Position numbers and translations under genes: made by a program. A DNA stretch of 57,824 nucleotides from Anabaena sp. 54 (GTDB lineage Bacteria; Cyanobacteriota; Cyanobacteriia; Cyanobacteriales; Nostocaceae): the NCBI GenBank assembly GCA_900299285.1, contig OMJF01000283.1, positions 1-57,824 on the forward strand. The letters are read 5' to 3'. Below are positions 7,522 to 15,144 of the stretch, piece after piece. Under the pieces are notes generated by a model that saw only the letters and a list, made by a program, of their open reading frames with translations, was not told where the DNA came from and did no database searches. Positions within the stretch are counted from its first letter, which is position 1, and the number at the start of each line of letters is the position of its first letter.

Positions 7522-9759
7522 ATGCAGAATATTTTTGGTAATTTGGATTTATCATCTCTAAAATACAATTCTGATTTTAAAGAAGATAGCGTTAGAGAAG
7601 TAATTATTTTACCTATTTTAAAAGCACTTGGGTATACAGAATTTAATATAATTCGTAGTAAAACATTACAACATCCTTTTTTAAAGATTGGTAGTAAAAA
7701 ACGTCCTATAAATCTTGTTCCTGATTATGTTTTAAAGGTAGAAAATAATTTTGCTTGGGTACTTGACGCTAAAGGACTAAATGAGAATATTAAAGAGGGT
7801 GATCATATAGAACAGGTTTATAGTTATGCTACCCACCCAGAAATTAGAAGTAATTATTTTGCACTTTGTAATGGTGTGGAGTTTGCTATTTTTAAAACCA
7901 CTGGAAATAATATACCAGTTTTGTTTTTCTCTCTTGATGAAATAGATTTCCATTGGGATAAGTTCACCCAAATTCTCTCACCTTCCAGTTTTCAATCTGG
8001 TAAAAACTTTAGTTATGAACCTGCTACAATAACAATTAAAACTAAAAGTGAGTTTGATTATAATACTCGTCCTTTATTACCAGAAATTCCTGTGAAAAAA
8101 CAAGCTGCTAAAAGACATTTTGGAGTTCATGGATATTTTACTAAACAAGCTTGGAATGTGGTAGCTGAATATATTAAGAATTTTAGTCAACCTGGAGATG
8201 TCATTCTTGATCCTTTTGGTGGTAGTGGAGTTACAGCAATTGAAGCATTAATGAATCATAGAAAAGCTATTAGTACAGATATTAACCCCATGGCGGTTTT
8301 TCTAGTTAATTCGTTAATTACTCCTGTAGATTTTGATGAACTTTCAGCAGCTTTTGAAAGAGTAAAAACCGAATATCAAAAACAAGAACCAACTACAGAA
8401 ATAGAAATTAAGAAAGCCTTAAAAAAATATCCCTATCCTCAAGGTTTACAATTACCTAAAGGTTCGGATGTAGAAACAGTAGAAAAGTTATTTACCGAAC
8501 AACAATTAGCACAATTATCTTTATTGAAATATCTGATTCAAAAAGAAAAAAATATTAATATTAAAAAAACATTGATGCTAATGTTTTCGGGAATGATAAC
8601 AAGAATAAATTTAACATATCATACATCAGATCGTCTTGTCCGTCCTGGTGGTAACTGCGCTCTATTTGTTTATTATCGCTATAGAATTGCACCCAAACCT
8701 ACTGAACTCGATGTAATAAAATATTTTGAACTTAGATTTCAACGAATAGTAGAAGCCAAGAAAGAGCTAGAATACTATGTAAATCAAACAACGATTTCTC
8801 ATGCACAAATTTTGAAAGGAACAGCCACAAATTTAAGATTTATTCCTAATGAAAGTGTAGATTATATATATACAGATCCTCCCTATGGTAAGAAAATTCC
8901 TTATTTAGATTTATCTGTAATGTGGAATGCTTGGTTAGATTTAGAAGTAACAGCAGTAGACTATGAACAAGAAGCAATAGAAGGAGGAGAACATCAAAAA
9001 ACCAAAGAAGAATATAATCAATTAATAGCAGAAAGCATCAAAGAAATGTATCGAGTGTTAAAATTTGATCGTTGGTTATCATTTGTATTTGCCCATAAAG
9101 ATCCCGAATTTTGGCATTTAATTATTGATACTGCGGAAAGTTGCGGTTTTGAATATATCGGTGCAGTACCACAAAAAAATGGCCAAACAAGTTTTAAAAA
9201 AAGACAAAATCCTTTCACAGTTTTATCAGGACAATTAATCATTAATTTTCGTAAAGTTCCCAGTCCTAAGTCCATCATGAAAGCTAACTTAGGAATGGAT
9301 ATTGCAGAAATCATCATTCAAACCATAGAAGGAATAATAGCTAAAAACGATGGTGCAACCCTAGAACAAATTAACGACGAACTCATTATTAAAGGTTTAG
9401 AACTAGGATTTTTAGACTTATTAAAAAAAGAATATTCTGACTTAACACCAATTTTATTAGGAAACTTTGACTACGACGAAAAAACCGAACTTTTCACCCT
9501 CAAAAAAGATGCAAAATTCAAATCACATATAGATGTTAAATTAAGAATTAAATACTATTTAATCAGTTATTTACGCAGAATGGAACGAGAAAGAAAAAAT
9601 CCCAGCTTTGATGAAATAGTATTGCATCTATTACCACTCTTAAAAAACGGCACAACCCCAGAAAATCAAACAATTCTCACAGTTTTAGAAGATATTGGAG
9701 AACGAATAGGAGAAGATAGTTGGAGACTAAAAAAAGAAGGTCAACTTTCGCTATTTTGA
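7522..9759 (+). CDS. Orphan single-chain nuclease-like / DNA methyltransferase fusion
   Basis: A 745-residue protein. The first 160 residues resemble the type I restriction subunit N-terminal nuclease fold: PDYVLKVENNFAWVLDAKG gives a PD-x-DxK pattern (Pro67, Asp68, Asp82, Lys84). Next comes an SAM-binding motif I, LDPFGGSGVT (about 229-238), then about 210 residues of insert and the catalytic motif IV DPPYG (452-456). The C-terminal 200 residues are not recognised and may be a target-recognition or helical domain. DPPY suggests N6-adenine or N4-cytosine methylation. There is no separate restriction or specificity subunit beside it. It is probably a type IIG-like enzyme or a modification enzyme with a vestigial nuclease. 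An AGGAAG ribosome-binding site precedes the ATG. Confidence 0.75.
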   Translation: MQNIFGNLDLSSLKYNSDFKEDSVREVIILPILKALGYTEFNIIRSKTLQHPFLKIGSKKRPINLVPDYVLKVENNFAWVLDAKGLNENIKEGDHIEQVYSYATHPEIRSNYFALCNGVEFAIFKTTGNNIPVLFFSLDEIDFHWDKFTQILSPSSFQSGKNFSYEPATITIKTKSEFDYNTRPLLPEIPVKKQAAKRHFGVHGYFTKQAWNVVAEYIKNFSQPGDVILDPFGGSGVTAIEALMNHRKAISTDINPMAVFLVNSLITPVDFDELSAAFERVKTEYQKQEPTTEIEIKKALKKYPYPQGLQLPKGSDVETVEKLFTEQQLAQLSLLKYLIQKEKNINIKKTLMLMFSGMITRINLTYHTSDRLVRPGGNCALFVYYRYRIAPKPTELDVIKYFELRFQRIVEAKKELEYYVNQTTISHAQILKGTATNLRFIPNESVDYIYTDPPYGKKIPYLDLSVMWNAWLDLEVTAVDYEQEAIEGGEHQKTKEEYNQLIAESIKEMYRVLKFDRWLSFVFAHKDPEFWHLIIDTAESCGFEYIGAVPQKNGQTSFKKRQNPFTVLSGQLIINFRKVPSPKSIMKANLGMDIAEIIIQTIEGIIAKNDGATLEQINDELIIKGLELGFLDLLKKEYSDLTPILLGNFDYDEKTELFTLKKDAKFKSHIDVKLRIKYYLISYLRRMERERKNPSFDEIVLHLLPLLKNGTTPENQTILTVLEDIGERIGEDSWRLKKEGQLSLF

Positions 9760-9774
9760 TACAGCAAATCAACT

Positions 9775-9902
9775 TTCTTTTTAGAGGATGTTTGACAAGG
9801 GTGTTGTCATGTTGAATAAAATATCTCCGAAACCCTCATTTCTCCGTGTCCTCTGTACCTGGAGTGGTTCGTTATTCCGTGATTTATTTGTGCGTAGGTC
9901 TT
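9775..9902. repeat. Fused remnants of repeat families A and B
   Basis: TTAGAGGATGTTTGACAAGG at about 9780 resembles the terminal repeat of the 160-bp family A elements. Bases 9816-9902 align with the reverse complement of the family B copy at 38119-38204, sharing CCTGGAGTGGTT, then GTTATTC, and an eroded right end GTGCGTAGGTCTTA. It lies between two convergent genes and encodes nothing. Confidence 0.6.
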
Positions 9903-9905
9903 AAA

Positions 9906-11306
9906 CTATTCTCCGCTTTCACCCCCCACTACAACATCTCTAATTCGCAAACTCGGACCACCACAACCCACGGGTAAACCATTTTGTCCACCTTTACCAC
10001 AACCCCCGGATTCATCCCAGTAAAAATCATCACCAATGGCTTCTATATCTGCGAGGGTTTGGAAAACGTTACCGGAAAGGGTAACATCTTTTACGGGTTC
10101 AGCGATTTTCCCGTTTCTAATCATCCAAGCTTCCCCAGCAGTGAAAGTGAACATTTCCCCATTGGTCATTCCACCTAACCAATTTTGGGCATAAACTCCT
10201 TCTTTGATATCCGTAAATAAGTCGGGGACTGGGGTTTGACCCCGTTCAATCCAGGTATTTGTCATTCTGACGATGGGTGAAAAGTGATAATTAAGACAAC
10301 GAGCATTACCAGTGGGTTTCTCCTCTAATTTACCAGCAGTTTCACGGGAATGGAGTCTCCCAACTAATACACCATCTTTGATTAACTGGGTAGTCGTTGC
10401 GGGTGTGCCTTCATCGTCGTAAAAATAACTACCGCGATGTCCTTGAGGTGCAGCACCATCAAAAATTTGTAGTTCTTGGGGTCCAAAACGTCTTCCTAAA
10501 GTCATAACTTCCAGAATATCCGGGTTTTCATAGGCCATGTCTGCTTCAGAAAGGTGTCCAAAAGCTTCATGAACAAATAAACCACTGAGAATGGGATCAA
10601 TCACTACGGTGTAAGTGTTCCCTTTGACTGAAGGTAATGATAAAGACGTAATGGCTCTTTCTGCTGCACCTTTAACTTGTTTGTCTAAATTAGTTAGGTC
10701 TTCGTAGGCTTTGCGAGAACCAGTGGTTTCTCTGCCGGTTTGTACGGTGTCTCCATTCCTGGCTGTGGCTGCAAAGCGCATTTCCATATCTACCCAAGAT
10801 TGATCTATAAAAGTTCCTTCAGAAGTAGCAATAATCACTCTTTGGCTGCTGTCACTATAACGGACTGAAGTAGTAGTAATACGGTGATTTAGTGTTATCA
10901 TTAATTCTGTATAGCGATCGCACAATTCTTTTTTCTGTTGCAGCGAAATTTGACGGGGATCAGTACCCAAGACTGGTAATTTACATACTGCTTGAATGGG
11001 ATCAATAGGTGCGAGTATAGTTTCTTCATCACCAATTATCCAGGCGGCGGCGATGGCTTCTTCTATGCGGTCTTCAATGGTTGCTAATTGATTAAAACTA
11101 CTTAATCCCCAGCCACCTTTATAACAGGTACGAATTTGGCCACCAATAGAAATACCCTCACTAAGAGTTTCCACTTGCTCACCACGTAACAAAATATCTG
11201 TTCCTTCGGATTCTTCTAAGCGAATCATCAAATAATCCACACGGGAAGAGTAACGGGAAATTAAATCTGAGAGGAGATCTTGAACATCAGTAAGTTTAGT
11301 TGTCAT
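9906..11306 (-). CDS. tldD: TldD-family metallopeptidase
   Basis: TldD pairs with TldE/PmbA to form a zinc protease that digests unfolded peptides. About 466 residues from the ATG at 11306; the frame also allows a GTG at 11318. The metal-binding HExxxH is HEAFGH (250-255 in the longer form), inside FVHEAFGHLSEAD. Other family stretches are YFYDDEGTPA, LLRGEQVETLSEG near the N-terminus, and the glycine-rich C-terminus GGCGKGGQNGLPVGCGGPSL. The partner gene is not in the window. A small gene on the same strand ends 20-30 bases upstream. Confidence 0.95.
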   Translation of the reverse strand: MTTKLTDVQDLLSDLISRYSSRVDYLMIRLEESEGTDILLRGEQVETLSEGISIGGQIRTCYKGGWGLSSFNQLATIEDRIEEAIAAAWIIGDEETILAPIDPIQAVCKLPVLGTDPRQISLQQKKELCDRYTELMITLNHRITTTSVRYSDSSQRVIIATSEGTFIDQSWVDMEMRFAATARNGDTVQTGRETTGSRKAYEDLTNLDKQVKGAAERAITSLSLPSVKGNTYTVVIDPILSGLFVHEAFGHLSEADMAYENPDILEVMTLGRRFGPQELQIFDGAAPQGHRGSYFYDDEGTPATTTQLIKDGVLVGRLHSRETAGKLEEKPTGNARCLNYHFSPIVRMTNTWIERGQTPVPDLFTDIKEGVYAQNWLGGMTNGEMFTFTAGEAWMIRNGKIAEPVKDVTLSGNVFQTLADIEAIGDDFYWDESGGCGKGGQNGLPVGCGGPSLRIRDVVVGGESGE

Positions 11307-11338
11307 TTGAAAATTCACTATAAACTACATTTATTTGC

Positions 11339-11758
11339 TTATTCAAAAACATATTTTTCTGCTACTTTCCAATAACGGGAAAACCGCTTTAAATCAATAT
11401 ATCCATCATATTCAAAAAACGGTTCTACAGCCAAAACTTCCAATTTTACAGACTTTTCAATTTGATCACAAATATCACTAAAAAAAGGACTAGGGCTATC
11501 TGTAGTCACCACAAAATTAGTATTATGTTCTTGAGCGAAAGCTAAAACTTCTGCGGCTACATTCCCCCGGCGAATTTCCACAGGTAATTCTAGTAAACAT
11601 TCGTAAATAAACGTAAGGCGTTTGAGTCCAATATGCCATTTAGCAATTAAAGCATCATCCCAAACCCAAAGGGCTGGTGCTTGGGGATATTCTTGAAGTG
11701 CGGGGTTGTAGGGACTCAGACAGTCCCCATTTACCCAAACAACAGGTTGATTCATCAT
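11339..11758 (-). CDS. Stand-alone domain resembling the photolyase/cryptochrome N-terminus
   Basis: A 139-residue protein. The pattern VVWVNGDCLSPYNPAL, then APALWVWDDALIAKWHIGLK, RLTFIYECLLELPVEIRRGN and VLAFAQEHNTNFVVTTDSPSP resembles the alpha/beta N-terminal antenna domain of DNA photolyases. The large FAD-binding helical domain is absent, and the ORF ends cleanly without a remnant downstream. It may be a conserved cyanobacterial small protein of unknown role rather than a truncated enzyme. Two adjacent ATGs can serve as start. It probably shares a transcript with tldD. Confidence 0.6.
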   Translation of the reverse strand: MMNQPVVWVNGDCLSPYNPALQEYPQAPALWVWDDALIAKWHIGLKRLTFIYECLLELPVEIRRGNVAAEVLAFAQEHNTNFVVTTDSPSPFFSDICDQIEKSVKLEVLAVEPFFEYDGYIDLKRFSRYWKVAEKYVFE

Positions 11759-12296
11759 CTGTGCTGATCTCTTTTAATAGAAAAATATATACCCATCTTA
11801 AATCATAACGGTGAAGCTGGATCATCTTCAAAAAGCTCAAATCCTTTAAATGCCTGTAAAATAAACATTCTAGCTTGTCACTTAACCCGTGAATTGCGTT
11901 GTCAATAAATTTTTGCTCATTTTTACAAAATCGTAACTATAGATACACACAATTATAGCAACCGTGGCTAACATGATAAAAATATTTAATCAAATATTTG
12001 CTCAAAATATTTGATTAACAGGAAACATCAATAATCAAAAAAACCATTGTTCTTGTTCATCTTTCCCTTTTAATAAATACCAGCTTACAGGAGTTTACCT
12101 TCTTCAATAATTTACTTGACCAAAAATAATTTTTACTGCCTGAAACATCAGGCTCAATAACACTTAATCACAATTTGGTATAACTGAGGATCTGACATGG
12201 GAAATCAAAAACACTTTTGTGGTAATTTCCCAAACTACTGAATATCCGCAGTTAACCTCCAGGTGATATTTCAGCTAAACAATTAAGGAGTTAACC
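11759..12296. other. 538-bp divergent intergenic region with strong palindromes
   Basis: Lies between the leftward photolyase-like gene and the rightward gene at 12297. It contains a perfect 14-bp inverted repeat with a 5-base loop at 11986-12018 and a weaker pair, GGGAAAT (12200) with ATTTCCC (12225). No gene was recognised. An AAGGAG ribosome-binding site closes the region before the ATG at 12297. Confidence 0.6.
11986..12018. repeat. Perfect 14-bp inverted repeat with GCTCA loop
   Basis: TTAATCAAATATTT (11986-11999) is followed by GCTCA and then its exact reverse complement AAATATTTGATTAA (12005-12018). It lies about 230 bases from the gene to the left and about 280 from the gene to the right. 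There is no T-run after it, so it is not a typical terminator. It could be a regulator-binding palindrome or part of a repeat. Confidence 0.75.
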
Positions 12297-12560
12297 ATGG
12301 TTCGACAAATGTGCTGGTTATCTAAGTCTAACGGTGATGATGAAAAGATCTTGTACTTGCAAACTGCATCTGGACAACCTTGGCGGCCTTATACAGCTTT
12401 TCCGCAATTTTCAGTTCCAGATTATCGCATTCCTGGCGGTTCTAAAGGTTGGGCTACTTATCAAAAACTCTTAAAAGCAGGTTGGATTTTAGTACCTAGT
12501 GCTAGGGGCAGCGAATTTGGCGAAAGTTGCTATACAGAGTCAACAGTGCAGGCTTTATAA
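12297..12560 (+). CDS. Conserved small cyanobacterial protein, unknown function
   Basis: An 87-residue soluble protein with no signal peptide or membrane segment. Visible features are an N-terminal MVRQMCWLSKSNGDDEKILY, the aromatic and proline-rich middle QPWRPYTAFPQFSVPDYRIPG, and SKGWATYQKLLKAGWILVPS. I do not recognise a named domain. The good ribosome-binding site (AAGGAG, 8 bases before ATG), normal codon use and folded-protein composition support it as real. It has a long leader region with palindromes upstream. No operon partner. Confidence 0.75.
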   Translation: MVRQMCWLSKSNGDDEKILYLQTASGQPWRPYTAFPQFSVPDYRIPGGSKGWATYQKLLKAGWILVPSARGSEFGESCYTESTVQAL

Positions 12561-12696
12561 GCCATACTACCATCTCTGGATTATTTGCGCCTTTGCGTCC
12601 TGCCGGGAAATAAATTCATCAGTTACACCCGCAAGACCTTAGAATAGATAAGGTGTGTTAACTGCTGTCAAGAACATTTAGAGAACATTTATATTT

Positions 12697-12954
12697 ATGC
12701 CCCCTCGTTGGCCTCGCAAACCAGACCGCAAAGATCCAGAGTTTCGTAAACTAGATGATCGCATGAATTTTGCTGTTCATGTCGGCATTTGTGCAACTGT
12801 CACTTCTGGGTTGTGGTTTTTCCACATTTTGAAAAATACCCTATGGGAATGGCTACCAGGGTTAACAATTGGTTGGATAGGAGTATTACTACTGCATCTA
12901 ATTTACATTGGTGCGATCGCTAATTACGACCAAACTCCACCAAAATCTACCTAA
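12697..12954 (+). CDS. Small two-helix membrane protein
   Basis: An 85-residue protein with a basic N-terminal tail (PPRWPRKPDRKDPEFRK) and two hydrophobic segments, about residues 27-46 (FAVHVGICATVTSGLWFFHI) and 53-73 (WLPGLTIGWIGVLLLHLIYI), joined by a short polar turn. This predicts a 2TM inner- or thylakoid-membrane protein with the tail in the cytoplasm by the positive-inside rule. I know it only as a conserved cyanobacterial hypothetical. It stands alone between small genes on the same strand. Confidence 0.75.
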   Translation: MPPRWPRKPDRKDPEFRKLDDRMNFAVHVGICATVTSGLWFFHILKNTLWEWLPGLTIGWIGVLLLHLIYIGAIANYDQTPPKST

Positions 12955-13072
12955 AGAATCAAAATTAAGCTAGGGTATTCTCACCTGTGGTAGTAGCTCA
13001 AGTCCAACTACTTGAGTAATAATGTGAAATAAGCTAAAATATCCCAATGTTACTAACAATGAGATTGTATTT

Positions 13073-13381
13073 ATGGCTCAAATCAATACCACAGAATTAC
13101 TAGAAACCCTAGCCGCAGAAATTGGTGAAAGTGTTTATATAGACATTGCTAAATGGCATCTTTATTTATCCGATGCCAGATTGCATAATATTGTGGCTGA
13201 AAAGTTGTATCCTTTAATCACCTCTAAGACTGTTAATGAAGATCAAGTAATTGCAGTTTTAGAATCTATTACCGTCAAAATCGGTGGTGGGAGAAAAGAA
13301 CTATCTTTAATTGATTTATTACCATTACAATGTCAAGTAGCCTTAGTGGATATCTTAGAAAAATATCAACGGGAAATATAA
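13073..13381 (+). CDS. DUF3181 family protein
   Basis: A 102-residue helical soluble protein I match to DUF3181, a family of cyanobacteria and plastid-related genomes with no known function. Typical stretches are TTELLETLAAEIGESVYIDIAKWHLYL-like N-terminal helices, LITSKTVNEDQVI, and the C-terminal LIDLLPLQCQVALVDILEKY. It has no catalytic motif and no membrane segment. The small gene at 13445 follows 60 bases later and may be co-transcribed. Confidence 0.8.
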   Translation: MAQINTTELLETLAAEIGESVYIDIAKWHLYLSDARLHNIVAEKLYPLITSKTVNEDQVIAVLESITVKIGGGRKELSLIDLLPLQCQVALVDILEKYQREI

Positions 13382-13444
13382 TCTTTACTTTCTTACCATT
13401 CCCATTGGCAGATTTACACATTTGAATAATGGAGGTTGATCAAA

Positions 13445-13663
13445 ATGTTTTTACAAATCAAAGATAGCCGCGATTTGGTGAAAATAGTTGATGTTCAAGA
13501 ACTATTTGACCCCACTATTAAAATCGTCCATGCCCAAGATCAAGAAGGACAAGAAGAACAGGAAACAGATATTTATAAAAAGGAAGAATTAATATTTCCC
13601 TCTGGAGAAAAATTACCACGTTGTTGGTTAGATGCCCATTATAGAGAAGCTTGCTTAACTTGA
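13445..13663 (+). CDS. Conserved small protein, unknown function
   Basis: A 72-residue acidic soluble protein. The frame is open from a TTG at 13436, but GGAGG at 13431-13435 is correctly spaced for the ATG at 13445, giving MFLQIKDSRDLVKIVDVQEL. The middle is a glutamine/glutamate-rich stretch (DQEGQEEQETD), and the end is LPRCWLDAHYREACLT. I recall similar cyanobacterial proteins but no experimentally known function. A hairpin directly downstream may end the transcript. Confidence 0.72.
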   Translation: MFLQIKDSRDLVKIVDVQELFDPTIKIVHAQDQEGQEEQETDIYKKEELIFPSGEKLPRCWLDAHYREACLT

Positions 13664-13674
13664 TTTTAATTATG

Positions 13675-13696
13675 TAGGGTGATTTAGTTCACCCTA
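13675..13696. terminator. Hairpin downstream of the 13445 gene
   Basis: TAGGGTGA (13675-13682) and TCACCCTA (13689-13696) form a perfect 8-bp stem with a 6-base loop, 12 bases after the stop codon. A long T-run is missing, so termination is inferred only from position. The sequence also fits the many short dispersed palindromes of this genome. Confidence 0.45.
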
Positions 13697-13751
13697 GGAT
13701 GATAATATAATGGGTGTTAACCCTATAGATTAGATTTGAGATTAACTATAA

Positions 13752-14168
13752 ATGCCAGCCAAAGATATTTATCACAATACAGTTAAAACTGCCTTAGAAA
13801 AAGATGGATGGAAAATTACTGATGATCCCTTTAAACTAAAGTGGGGTTTAAGAGAATTATTTGTTGATTTAGGGGCAAAAAAATTACTAATTGCTGAAAA
13901 AGCAGAACGGAGAATTATTGTAGAAATTAAAAGTTTTATTAATCCATCGGCGATCGCTGATTTACAAAATGCACTAGGACAATATCTTTTATATACAGAC
14001 ATATTAGAAGAAAGTGCAAATGAATATTTACTATATTTAGCTATTCGTGAATCAACATATCAAGAAATTTTTTCTGAACCTATCGGTACACTAGTTTTGA
14101 AAAAACATAAAATCCACCTACTTATTTTTGATCCCACCCAACAGGAGATTACACAATGGATAGACTAA
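13752..14168 (+). CDS. xisH: XisH-family protein (fdxN element excision controlling factor homologue)
   Basis: A 138-residue protein matching XisH, first described as needed with XisF and XisI for fdxN-element excision in Anabaena heterocysts. Visible family pieces are MPAKDIYHNTVKTALEKDGW, ITDDPFKLKWG, a nuclease-like core with LFVDLGAKKLLIAEKAERRIIVEIKSF (Asp/Glu and EIK positions like PD-(D/E)xK enzymes), and ALGQYLLY. It overlaps xisI by 13 bases, so the two are translationally coupled. No XisF recombinase is present in the window. xisH/xisI pairs are common in cyanobacteria away from fdxN, so the role here may differ. Confidence 0.93.
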   Translation: MPAKDIYHNTVKTALEKDGWKITDDPFKLKWGLRELFVDLGAKKLLIAEKAERRIIVEIKSFINPSAIADLQNALGQYLLYTDILEESANEYLLYLAIRESTYQEIFSEPIGTLVLKKHKIHLLIFDPTQQEITQWID

Positions 14169-14491
14169 ATGAATATCAACAAATTATCCAGGAAGTATTA
14201 ACTGAATATGCAGCAATTCCTTATTACCACAGAGAATTGCAAACAGAATTAATTATTGGTAAAGACAATAAAGATTATTTATTGATAACTTCTGGTTGGG
14301 AAAAAAGTGTCAGAGTTCATGCTTGTATTGTCCATATACAAATTATTGATAGTAAAATTTGGATTCAAAGGGATGGAACAGAAGATGGAATTGCTAACGA
14401 TTTAGTTAATGCTGGTATTCCTAAAGATCAAATTGTTTTAGGTTTTCATCCCTTGGAAATTCGTCCTTATACAGAATATGCTGTGAGTTAA
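14156..14491 (+). CDS. xisI: XisI-family protein
   Basis: The 111-residue partner of XisH. Family stretches seen are the N-terminal MDRLNEYQQIIQEVLTEYA, the middle HRELQTELIIGKDNKDYLL and GWEKSVRVHACIVHIQI, and the C-terminal IQRDGTEDGIANDLVNAG followed by PKDQIVLGFHPLEIRPYTEYA. The start overlaps the last codons of xisH. It is a small soluble protein assumed to bind XisH. A dispersed GATCCCCGACTTCT-type repeat begins ten bases after the stop. Confidence 0.94.
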   Translation: MDRLNEYQQIIQEVLTEYAAIPYYHRELQTELIIGKDNKDYLLITSGWEKSVRVHACIVHIQIIDSKIWIQRDGTEDGIANDLVNAGIPKDQIVLGFHPLEIRPYTEYAVS

Positions 14492-14516
14492 AAACAAAAA
14501 TAGATCCCCGACTTCT

Positions 14517-14670
14517 CTAAAAGGATGTTTGAAAAGTCTAAGGGCGATTAGAAATCACATCTACACAGACAAAACCTGCCTACGCAGATTTCAAATCCTT
14601 AATTTTTCGTTAGTCCACCCAGGTGGACTTTGCTTGTGTAGACGCGAATTTCATTCGCCCTTTTAACTAA
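14517..14670. mobile_element. Degenerate copy of MITE-like family A (reverse orientation)
   Basis: The left end, AAAGGATGTTTGAAAAGTCTAA, followed by GGGCGATTAG, matches the right terminal repeat of the 30542 and 34679 elements. The interior shares ACACAGACAAAACCTGCC and TTAGTCCACCCAGGTGGACT. The right end has decayed to ATTCGCCCTTTTAACTAAAC. It sits between xisI and the stop codon of the ABA4-like gene, only 3 bases from the latter. Confidence 0.75.
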
Positions 14671-14673
14671 ACC

Positions 14674-15135
14674 CTAAACCCCTACTTTTTCTTCTCCTGT
14701 TACACCCTCAGCACCTTGAGAAAAGGCTTTAGAAATCCAATAGGTGAAAATATGAGAAAGTACACCTAAAGGACCTGCAAATAAACATAAAGCTATCGAG
14801 TGAATTGTCCAAATGCCGGTTTTTTGTCCTTGCCAATAAATCCATCTTCCCACAAATAAATCCATTACTAAAAAATGAATCCAACCTGTAGCAGCAGCAG
14901 TTTCATTACTAAAGAACTTGGCTATATCTGCCAATTGAGGATTTGATAAAGCAGCAGCATTTTCTGGAGTAATGCTAGTGACAAATAAATACAAATAAGC
15001 AACAGCCAAAACCACAAAAGGTAGATAAGATTCCATGACCTTGCGGGTGACATTCCAATTAGGTAAAAGAATCATCAAAGCCCAAAAAGGTAAAACGAAA
15101 ACATTGGCAACATTAAACAAATCTGTGATATTCAT
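14674..15135 (-). CDS. ABA4-like membrane protein (DUF4281)
   Basis: A 153-residue integral membrane protein with about four hydrophobic segments: near the N-terminus (FVLPFWALMILLP), about 38-52 (LPFVVLAVAYLYLFV), about 84-95, and about 112-130 (IHSIALCLFAGPLGVLSHIF). The conserved TGWIHFLVMDLFVGRWIYWQ and LCLFAGPLGVLSH match the ABA4 family. In plants, ABA4 is needed for neoxanthin formation, but the cyanobacterial role is less clear. It starts 9 bases after the CobW gene stop, so both are probably one transcript. Confidence 0.88.
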   Translation of the reverse strand: MNITDLFNVANVFVLPFWALMILLPNWNVTRKVMESYLPFVVLAVAYLYLFVTSITPENAAALSNPQLADIAKFFSNETAAATGWIHFLVMDLFVGRWIYWQGQKTGIWTIHSIALCLFAGPLGVLSHIFTYWISKAFSQGAEGVTGEEKVGV

Positions 15136-15144
15136 ATTACAAAA

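Noticed and set aside
7522..9759. Interpretation as a BREX or DISARM component
   Set aside because: None of the other required genes (ATPase, phosphatase, helicase) is nearby, and the domain order differs.
13752..14491. Interpretation as an intact fdxN-type excision element
   Set aside because: No XisF recombinase, no element borders and no nif genes are present, so only the family names are used.
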